DNA from: Luethyella okanaganae
Lineage (GTDB): Bacteria; Actinomycetota; Actinomycetes; Actinomycetales; Microbacteriaceae
Direction: 5' to 3'
NCBI RefSeq assembly: GCF_042660285.1
Contig: NZ_JBHSTP010000001.1
Span: forward strand, 1,426,001-1,490,000
Length of the DNA stretch: 64,000 nucleotides
In this document: piece by piece, positions 1 through 7,858 of the stretch
Numbering within the stretch: position 1 is the first letter of the stretch
Layout of the letters: each line of letters opens with the position of its first letter
The notes under the pieces: generated by a model
Told to the model about the DNA's origin: nothing
Databases searched by the model: none
What the model saw: only the letters and a program-made list of their open reading frames with translations
Translations under genes and position numbers: made by a program

Positions 1-81
1 GACCCCCGAAGGTATGCCACTATGGTGAAACCGAACGTCACCAGCCCTTCCCTGCATGTTGGGAACCGACAAGGAGACCGA

Positions 82-456
82 ATGTCTGACGCAACCCCGC
101 CCCCCGCAAATCCCTATCAGGCTCCGACTCCGTTGAGCCCGGCCGACGAGAAGCTGTGGGCGACTCTCATCCACATCGGCGGCATCTTCTTCAACTTCAT
201 CCCCGCCCTCATCGGCTACCTCGTGCTCAAGGAGAAGGGGCCGTTCATCCGCGCGCACACCGCGACGGCGTTGAACTTCCAGATCACGCTCGTCATCGCG
301 TACATCGTCGGCGGAATCCTCTCGATCATCATCATCGGCCTCTTCATCATTCTGGCCGCATGGATCCTGTCGATCATCTTCAGCATCATGGCCGCGGTCA
401 AGGCCAATCAGGGTCAGCCCTACACGTACCCACTCACGATCAAGTTCGTGAGCTGA
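82..456 (+). CDS. DUF4870 family small membrane protein
   Basis: This 124-residue protein has a Pro/Ala-rich hydrophilic N-terminus (about 1-24) and then hydrophobic segments at about 28-49, 66-83 and 84-105, the pattern of DUF4870 (Tic20-like) membrane proteins. Biochemical function is unknown. The start is the ATG at 82, preceded by AAGGAG at 71-76; the in-frame ATG at 22 has no such site and would add a non-conserved tail. The gene converges on hemW with a 7-base gap, and the strong hairpin at 508-550, inside hemW, may be its terminator. Confidence 0.85.
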   Translation: MSDATPPPANPYQAPTPLSPADEKLWATLIHIGGIFFNFIPALIGYLVLKEKGPFIRAHTATALNFQITLVIAYIVGGILSIIIIGLFIILAAWILSIIFSIMAAVKANQGQPYTYPLTIKFVS

Positions 457-463
457 TTCCGCG

Positions 464-1693
464 TCAGTCGTCTGCGAGCAACCGGCGTACGACGGCATCC
501 GCGAGAAGCCGCCCTTTCAGGGTCAGTTCGACTGACCCTGAAAGGGCGGCTTTCGCGTCGACGAGTTCGTCGGCGATGAGACCGGCGACGGCTCGGCGTC
601 CGGCGACGGGAAGCGTCGACACAGGGATCCCATCGCGAATACGGGTGAGCAGCAGCACGCGCTCGACCTCACGGGTTTCGGCGCCAAGGGTCTCCCGCCC
701 CGCCGCCGGCGACACCCCGCCGCGTACGCGCTCCGCATAGGCGGCGGGATGCTTGACGTTCCACCAGCGGACACCGCCGACGTGGCTGTGCGCCCCCGGT
801 CCGACGCCCCACCAGTCCTGGCCCCACCAGTAGGCGAGGTTGTGGAGCGAACGGTGCGTGGGATCGCGGGCCCAGTTGCTCACCTCGTACCACTCGTAGC
901 CGGCCGCGCCGAGCAGCGCGTCGGCGAGCTCGTACATGTCGGCCTGGAGATCTTCGTCCGGCCGTGCGACCTCGCCACGCGTGATCTGCCGCGCGAGCTT
1001 GGTGCCGTCCTCGACAATGAGGGAATAGGCGCTGAGGTGATCTGGTCGTTGGGCGATCGCGTGCTCCAGACTGCGTCGCCAGTCGTCGAGTGACTCCCCC
1101 GGGGTTCCATAGATCAGGTCGAGGCTGACATCGAGCCCCGCCGCACGCGCCCATTCGACCACGAGCGCGACCCGCTCGGGGTCGTGGGTGCGCTCGAGCG
1201 TCGCGAGCACATGGGGAACGGCCGACTGCATGCCGAACGACACCCTGGTGAATCCAGCCTCGCGCAGGCAAACGAGGTAGCCGGCGTCCACGGAGTCCGG
1301 GTTTGCCTCTGTCGTGATCTCAGCCGCGGTCGTGAGGCCGAAGGTGTCACGCACCGCGGCGGTCATGCGCGCGAGGTCGCTTGACGGCAGTAGGGTCGGA
1401 GTGCCTCCACCGAAGAAGACGGTCGAGACGGCACGCTCGGGGATCCCGGATACGTCGAGGATGCGGGCTGCGTCGATGATCTCGCGCACGGCCTCGTCCG
1501 CATAGTCGCTCCGGCCGACTCCGCGCAGCTCGGTTGACGTGTAAGTGTTGAAGTCGCAGTACCCGCATCGCACCCGGCAGAACGGCACGTGGACGTAGAC
1601 GCTGAGAGTGCGCTCGAGAGCGCCGATCGCCGCGGTCGCCGGGAGGAGCCCGTCTGAAGGAGCCGGGTCGGCGATCGGCAGCGCGCCGGGCAT
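464..1693 (-). CDS. hemW: HemW, radical SAM heme chaperone
   Basis: The 409-residue protein carries the radical SAM cluster motif CRVRCGYC (Cys39, Cys43, Cys46) and the SAM-binding FFGGGTPTLL at about 93-102. It has the HemW type of spacing. HemW proteins were long called oxygen-independent coproporphyrinogen III oxidases but are thought to bind heme and deliver it to respiratory enzymes; that role is from the family. It lies downstream of lepA and DUF1990, with 9 bases between the DUF1990 stop and this ATG. TAGGCG lies six bases upstream of the ATG and could be an internal -10. Its last 90 bases encode a perfect 20-bp inverted repeat. Confidence 0.93.
   Translation of the reverse strand: MPGALPIADPAPSDGLLPATAAIGALERTLSVYVHVPFCRVRCGYCDFNTYTSTELRGVGRSDYADEAVREIIDAARILDVSGIPERAVSTVFFGGGTPTLLPSSDLARMTAAVRDTFGLTTAAEITTEANPDSVDAGYLVCLREAGFTRVSFGMQSAVPHVLATLERTHDPERVALVVEWARAAGLDVSLDLIYGTPGESLDDWRRSLEHAIAQRPDHLSAYSLIVEDGTKLARQITRGEVARPDEDLQADMYELADALLGAAGYEWYEVSNWARDPTHRSLHNLAYWWGQDWWGVGPGAHSHVGGVRWWNVKHPAAYAERVRGGVSPAAGRETLGAETREVERVLLLTRIRDGIPVSTLPVAGRRAVAGLIADELVDAKAALSGSVELTLKGRLLADAVVRRLLADD
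508..550 (+). terminator. 20-bp perfect stem-loop inside the hemW 3' end
   Basis: Arms at 508-527 and 531-550 are exact reverse complements with a 3-base loop (528-530). The right arm is followed by TTTCG. It lies 52 bases after the DUF4870 stop and inside the hemW coding region, so it probably terminates the rightward DUF4870 transcript. The terminator role is inferred from position and stability. Confidence 0.65.
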
Positions 1694-1702
1694 CCGTGCC
1701 GC

Positions 1703-2350
1703 CTAGGCCGATGCTGCCGGGTGCAATGCCCGGAGATAGCGCTTGACGTACACGCCCTGCTGCCAGCGCACGATCGGCCAGGCGAAGCGATAGAGCGGGG
1801 TGCTCCCCCGCGACAGGGAGCGGATCGTCAGCCAGACAGAGTCGTCTTCTCGGTGCTCGACGAGGAAGAGCTCCTCCCCACTGATCGGATGTCCCTTCAT
1901 GGTTCCGTAGGCGAAACCGGTTCGGCTCGGCTCGTCGATCACATAGACGACGCGCGCGGGCGCCGAGATGGGAACGAACCAGAGCCTGATCCGCAACACC
2001 GCGGTCATCCCCGACGTGATGTACGGCGTGCCGTCCGGGCCGAACCGCTCCTCGGGCTGCTGAGCAGGCTGCTGCCCGAGCGGCGTGCCGTCCACACCGA
2101 AGGCGAGCCCGACGTACTGGCGTCCAGTGCCCGGATGCGTCTCAGTCACCTCCATGCCACTGCCGCGCTGGATGCCCCAGGTCATGAGTGACGCTGAGGC
2201 CGTCGCGTAGCGTTCGGCACCGCTGCCGAGCCTCGTCGTGTGCTCGGCCGGACGATAGCCCTTCGGCGGGTAGCTCATCAGATCGGGTGCCATCGCTCCG
2301 CCGATCGCCCCATAGGTGACCGATTGATCGGTGAACGTCGAACGCTTCAT
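1703..2350 (-). CDS. DUF1990 family protein
   Basis: The 215-residue protein shows the DUF1990 hallmark near the N-terminus (MSYPPKGYRPAEHTTRLGSG, about 25-44), then a beta-rich body and a C-terminal FAWPIVRWQQ segment. The family is common in actinobacteria and plants and has no established function. The gene begins 5 bases after the lepA stop and ends 9 bases before hemW, so the three are probably one transcript. No signal peptide or clear membrane segment is visible. Confidence 0.85.
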   Translation of the reverse strand: MKRSTFTDQSVTYGAIGGAMAPDLMSYPPKGYRPAEHTTRLGSGAERYATASASLMTWGIQRGSGMEVTETHPGTGRQYVGLAFGVDGTPLGQQPAQQPEERFGPDGTPYITSGMTAVLRIRLWFVPISAPARVVYVIDEPSRTGFAYGTMKGHPISGEELFLVEHREDDSVWLTIRSLSRGSTPLYRFAWPIVRWQQGVYVKRYLRALHPAASA

Positions 2351-2355
2351 CGGAA

Positions 2356-4206
<1,851 letters not shown>

Positions 4207-4499
4207 CGTGCGACAATTCTCCCATGACGGATGCGGCCGCGCCGACCGGCACGGCCGGCCGGCCCCTTCGATCGGGTTCCACGCGCTCCCGGATCGCCGT
4301 CGGAGCATGTTCGGCTCGCGAGGGAGACAGCCGCGGCGAACCGGTCGAGCTTCCCATGAGCCTCGAGGCGACCGCCAGAGCGCGCGGCTCGATCCGTCTG
4401 GAGAAGCCCGACCCGCACGCCCATCGGGAAAAGTCACCGGGATCAAGAAGTTCTGCGGGGATCGGGAAGCTTTCGAGCCTCACAGGGTTGAAGAAGTCC
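4207..4499. other. lepA/SDR divergent intergenic region
   Basis: These 293 bases separate lepA from the SDR gene. The forward frame that continues into the SDR gene is open across it from an ATG at 4224, but the predicted peptide is low-complexity Arg/Ser/Pro and matches no family I know. No tRNA, strong hairpin or repeat was seen. It must hold the lepA promoter; I could not assign -35/-10 hexamers with confidence. Confidence 0.4.
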
Positions 4500-5396
4500 A
4501 TGGGCATTCTTCTCACCGGCGCGACCGGCTACATAGGTTCATCCGTTCTCAGCGGTCTCCTGGCTGCCGGCTATGAGGTCACGGCGCTCGTCCGAACCGC
4601 CGAGAAGGCGGCACAACTCGAAGGTTCCGGGGCGACCGCGCTCGTCGGCGACGCCGGCGACGCCGAGCTGGTCAGGAGACTCGCGGTCGAGAGCGAGGGC
4701 GTGATCCACACCGCATCGGCCCGTGATGTCGACCCCGTCTTCGTTCCCGCAGTGCTCGATACCCTCGCCGGTCGCGATGACCGTTTCGTGCACACGGGCG
4801 GCATCTGGAGCTTCGGCGACAACGCCGCGATCACCGAGGACTCTCCGATCGCGCCCGTGGCGCTGACGGCGTGGCGCGCCCCCAACGAGCGGCTGATCCG
4901 CGAGGCATCGGCTGTGAACTCGGTCGTGATCGCTCCCGCCGCGGTGTACGGGCACGGCTCCGGTCTCGCGCGCCTCCTCGTCGACGCCCCGCGCGGCTCA
5001 GGGGTCGCTCCGGCCATCCGCCTCATCGGCGACGGTGCGCAGCACTGGACGAGCGTGCACGTCGACGACCTCGCCATGCTCTACCTCCTCGCGTTCGAGT
5101 CCGCATCCCAACACGACTACGTCATCGGGGCGAGCGGCGTGAACCCGACCGTCCGTGAGCTCGGCGAGGCCGTCGCTCAGGCGGCCGGAGTGGTCGGCGG
5201 GGTCGAAGCCGAGACGGTCGAGGCCAGTCGGGAACGCCTCGGCGCAGGCCTGGCCGACGCCCTCCTCCTCGACCAGCAGGCCTCGGGGGCCCATGCTCGC
5301 GAGACGTTCGGCTGGAAGCCGACAGCCCCCACACTCATCGAAGAGCTCCTGCACGGCTCTTACGCGCCGCAGCCCCGCGCTTCGTTGCATCATTGA
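4500..5396 (+). CDS. Atypical NAD(P)-binding SDR / epimerase-family protein
   Basis: The 298-residue protein begins with a Rossmann nucleotide-binding motif GATGYIG (7-13) and follows the extended SDR plan (VIHTAS, HTGGIWSFGD). At the position of the usual catalytic YxxxK the sequence reads TAWRAPNERLI (about 123-133), so the Tyr and Lys seem absent; it is better called an atypical SDR than a classical epimerase. Substrate unknown. The start at 4500 places the Rossmann strand at the N-terminus; an ATG at 4224 in the same frame would add about 92 unsupported residues. The alpha/beta hydrolase starts 4 bases after it, so they are probably co-transcribed. Confidence 0.82.
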   Translation: MGILLTGATGYIGSSVLSGLLAAGYEVTALVRTAEKAAQLEGSGATALVGDAGDAELVRRLAVESEGVIHTASARDVDPVFVPAVLDTLAGRDDRFVHTGGIWSFGDNAAITEDSPIAPVALTAWRAPNERLIREASAVNSVVIAPAAVYGHGSGLARLLVDAPRGSGVAPAIRLIGDGAQHWTSVHVDDLAMLYLLAFESASQHDYVIGASGVNPTVRELGEAVAQAAGVVGGVEAETVEASRERLGAGLADALLLDQQASGAHARETFGWKPTAPTLIEELLHGSYAPQPRASLHH

Positions 5397-5400
5397 GGGC

Positions 5401-6153
5401 ATGACCGATACGCCGCCCGTTCTCTTCGTGCACGGCATCCGCACATCAGCGACGATGTGGCGAAGGCAACTTGTGGCGCTGGGCGCTGCCGGCCACAAGG
5501 CTGCAGCGATCGACCTACCCGGACACGGCGCACGCCTCGGTGAGGAGTTCACCATCGACTCGGCGTTGCGGATCATCGATGACGGCGTGGACGCGCTCGG
5601 AGGACCCGTGCTGCTCGTCGGCCTCTCCCTCGGCGGCTATCTTTCGATCGAGTATGCGGCGCAGCACCCTGGCAAGGTCACCGGGCTCGTCGCGGCCAGT
5701 TGCTGCACAAGCCCTCGGGGACCCGCTCTTGCGAGCTACCGCGGTCTCGCCGCCGCGATCCATGCCCTGCCGGATCGGGGACGTGGGCTCAACGACTTCA
5801 TGGTCAGGTGTTTCGTTCCCGAGCCGGGAGCGACCGACATCGGAGCCGGCGGTGTCGCCCTCGATGTGATGAGTTCGGGCCTGCGAGAGGCGGGAACGCT
5901 CGACCCGCTCGCGCGGCTCGCCGAGTATCCGGGGCCGGTCTGGCTGGTCAACGGCCAATTCGACCATTTCCGTGCGCAAGAGCGCCGCTTCCTCGCTGCA
6001 TGCGCCAACGGCTGCCTCGTGATCGTTCCCGGAGCGACCCATCTCGTGAGCCTGGTGAAACCGAACGAGTTCACAGGCGTCGTATGCGACGCACTTGGCG
6101 AACTCTCCCCGGGTTCCGCCGACGGATCGCCGATTGTCGGGGCGAACGGATAA
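5401..6153 (+). CDS. Alpha/beta hydrolase
   Basis: The 250-residue protein has the alpha/beta-hydrolase layout: an oxyanion HG at 11-12, the nucleophile elbow GLSLGG with Ser76, an Asp in VNGQFDHF and a C-terminal His in PGATHLVSL. The triad looks complete. No signal peptide is present, so it is probably cytoplasmic. The start is the ATG at 5401, with TGAGGG just upstream in the end of the SDR gene; the longer open frame back to 5155 only overlaps the SDR gene. Substrate unknown; an esterase, lactonase or ester hydrolase are all possible. Confidence 0.88.
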   Translation: MTDTPPVLFVHGIRTSATMWRRQLVALGAAGHKAAAIDLPGHGARLGEEFTIDSALRIIDDGVDALGGPVLLVGLSLGGYLSIEYAAQHPGKVTGLVAASCCTSPRGPALASYRGLAAAIHALPDRGRGLNDFMVRCFVPEPGATDIGAGGVALDVMSSGLREAGTLDPLARLAEYPGPVWLVNGQFDHFRAQERRFLAACANGCLVIVPGATHLVSLVKPNEFTGVVCDALGELSPGSADGSPIVGANG

Positions 6154-6198
6154 CTGCTAAAGTTGTTCGTTGGCTTGCGTGTGGGTCCCACCCCACAC
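6134..6198 (+). promoter_or_regulatory. rpsT promoter and leader hairpin
   Basis: TTGTCG at 6134-6139 and TAAAGT at 6158-6163, 18 bases apart, form a reasonable promoter overlapping the end of the hydrolase gene. Downstream, GTGTGGG (6179-6185) and CCCACAC (6192-6198) form a 7-bp stem with a 6-base loop in the roughly 100-base untranslated leader. Autoregulatory leaders are known for ribosomal protein genes; such a role here is inference. Confidence 0.5.
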
Positions 6199-6271
6199 GA
6201 TTTCGCCGCGATGCGCCCTCCCGCCGCGCGGCAACATCCGGATCCACACACTAAGGAAAGACGTACTCAAC

Positions 6272-6532
6272 GTGGCAAACATCAAGTCGCAGATCAAGCG
6301 CATCGGCACCAACAAGAAGGCTCAGGAGCGCAACAAAGCAGTCAAGAGCGAACTCAAGACGGCGATCCGCGCTACCCGCACCGCGCTCGCGACCGGCGAC
6401 AAGGACAAAGCGGCCACCGCCCTCAAGACGGCGACGAAGAAGCTCGACAAGGCTGTGAGCAAGGGCGTCATCCACAAGAACCAGGCTGCGAACCGCAAGT
6501 CGGCCATTGCCAAGAAGGTTGCCGCGCTCTAA
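6272..6532 (+). CDS. rpsT: 30S ribosomal protein S20
   Basis: The 86-residue, Lys/Ala-rich helical protein begins ANIKSQIKRIGTN and ends with HKNQAANRKSAIAKKVAAL, the typical S20 pattern. It binds 16S rRNA early in 30S assembly. The start is the GTG at 6272, with AAGGAAAG at 6253-6260; the ATG at 6170 lies in the leader and would add a tail absent from S20. It is monocistronic, with its own promoter and a strong terminator 25 bases downstream, and converges on holA. Confidence 0.97.
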   Translation: MANIKSQIKRIGTNKKAQERNKAVKSELKTAIRATRTALATGDKDKAATALKTATKKLDKAVSKGVIHKNQAANRKSAIAKKVAAL

Positions 6533-6557
6533 GCACCGCTTCACGCGAACAGCGTCG

Positions 6558-6586
6558 AACGGCCCCGTCACCGCGACGGGGCCGTT
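6558..6586 (+). terminator. rpsT terminator
   Basis: Perfect 12-bp arms at 6558-6569 and 6575-6586 (AACGGCCCCGTC and its complement) enclose a 5-base loop, 25 bases after the rpsT stop. The hairpin is near-symmetric, so it may serve holA from the other side as well. Confidence 0.85.
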
Positions 6587-6636
6587 CCGCATTTCGGCAC
6601 CGCCTCGCGGTTCCAAAGCACGAAGTCCTCCGGCGG

Positions 6637-7680
6637 CTACTGCCCCCGGCCTGCGATGACGCCGACGAGGCGTTCGATCGAGAACACCGGGTCTCGTCCG
6701 CCGCCCTTGACGTTCGCGTCGGTCTCGGCGAGTGCTTCGATGCACGCCGCAAGGCCGCCCTCGGTCCAGCCCTGCAGATCGCGACGTGCACGGTCGACCT
6801 GCCACGGAGCGAGGCCGAACTGCTGAGCAAGCTGAGCGGAGCCGCCGCGGGCACCGTAGAGCTTCGCCATGGTGCGGATCTTGCTCGCGAAGGCGGCGAC
6901 GATCGGCACCGGGTCGGCACCGGACGAGAGCGCGTGCCTGAGCGTGATGAGGGCCTCGCCATGGCGGCCGGCGATCGCGGCATCCGCGACTTTGAAGGCG
7001 TTGGCCTCGACCCGACCGCTGTAGTAGCGATCGACGGTCGCTTCGGTGATCTCGGTGCTCGAATCAGACATGAGCTGCTGGCAGGCCGCCGACAGCTCGG
7101 CGAGGTCGTCGGAGAACGCCGAGACCAGCGCGCGCAGAGCGCCGGGCGCGACCTTCCGCCCGGCGGCCCTGAACTCCGCGACGGCGAAGTCGTACTTCTC
7201 GGCGTCCTTCTTGAGCTCGGCGCACACCACCTCGATGCCCCCGCCGAGCCCGCCGCGGAGCGCATCAAGCAGTTTCTTCCCTCGGACGCCGCCGCCGTGT
7301 CGCAGCACAAGATAGGTGTCATCCGCCGGATTCTGCAGATACTCGATGGCCTCGGCAATGAACGAGTCTGTGCATCTCTCGACGGAGGCGACCCGGATCA
7401 TGCGGGGTTCGCCGAAGAGCGACGGGCTGGCCACGGTGAGTAGCTCGCCTGGTACGTAGCCGTCCGCCTCGATGTCGCTGACTTCGAGGCTCGGGTCTTC
7501 GCCCTTGAGAAAATCGCGCAGTTGCCTTATGGCTCGCTCGGCGAGGAACGACTCGGTGCCCGAGACCAGCACCACGGGGGCCGGACGCACCTGATTCCAG
7601 GCGAGCTGCGGAATGGCGACGGTCTTGGCTCGGGTCGACGCGCCCGATCGACCCGCTGCCGTGGTGGTTCGAACGGTCAC
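6637..7680 (-). CDS. holA: DNA polymerase III delta subunit
   Basis: The 347-residue protein matches HolA throughout: PVVLVSGTESFLAERAI near the N-terminus, the RMIRVASVE region, and C-terminal KLYGARGGSAQLAQQFGLAPWQ. The delta subunit opens the beta clamp within the clamp loader. It lies downstream of comEC, as is common (comEA-comEC-holA). The first 20-25 residues are non-conserved. A GGGAGG-containing purine tract lies just before the start codon, and TAGGCT lies further upstream in the 178-base gap that also holds the palindromic repeat. Confidence 0.94.
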   Translation of the reverse strand: MTVRTTTAAGRSGASTRAKTVAIPQLAWNQVRPAPVVLVSGTESFLAERAIRQLRDFLKGEDPSLEVSDIEADGYVPGELLTVASPSLFGEPRMIRVASVERCTDSFIAEAIEYLQNPADDTYLVLRHGGGVRGKKLLDALRGGLGGGIEVVCAELKKDAEKYDFAVAEFRAAGRKVAPGALRALVSAFSDDLAELSAACQQLMSDSSTEITEATVDRYYSGRVEANAFKVADAAIAGRHGEALITLRHALSSGADPVPIVAAFASKIRTMAKLYGARGGSAQLAQQFGLAPWQVDRARRDLQGWTEGGLAACIEALAETDANVKGGGRDPVFSIERLVGVIAGRGQ

Positions 7681-7738
7681 GCGCCTCCCTTTCCCTCTCT
7701 CTCCAGCCTAACCGTGACCGCCGTCGCCCGCGGCGCAG

Positions 7739-7760
7739 CCGATCAATGGCCGATCAATGG
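7739..7760 (+). repeat. 11-bp perfect tandem duplication
   Basis: CCGATCAATGG occurs twice head to tail at 7739-7749 and 7750-7760, in the comEC-holA gap, 8 bases from the palindromic element. Function unknown. Confidence 0.8.
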
Positions 7761-7768
7761 TTGTGCCG

Positions 7769-7838
7769 CTTCCCCGCGAGACTGCGTGAATCGTCGAAAA
7801 GAGCCCTCTATCCGACGATTCACGCAGTCTCGGGGAAG
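7769..7838 (+). repeat. Dispersed palindromic element, copy 1
   Basis: Left arm 7769-7796 and right arm 7813-7838 are reverse complements apart from a 2-base bulge, with a 16-base loop. It starts 20 bases downstream of the comEC stop (leftward sense). The core GACTGCGTGAATCGTCGAAA and its mirror recur at 56687-56766. A purine tract follows the right arm (to about 7855) and a pyrimidine tract lies further left (7686-7705). It could terminate comEC transcription, or be a REP- or MITE-like repeat. Confidence 0.8.
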
Positions 7839-7858
7839 GAGAAGGAGAAGAGGAAGTC

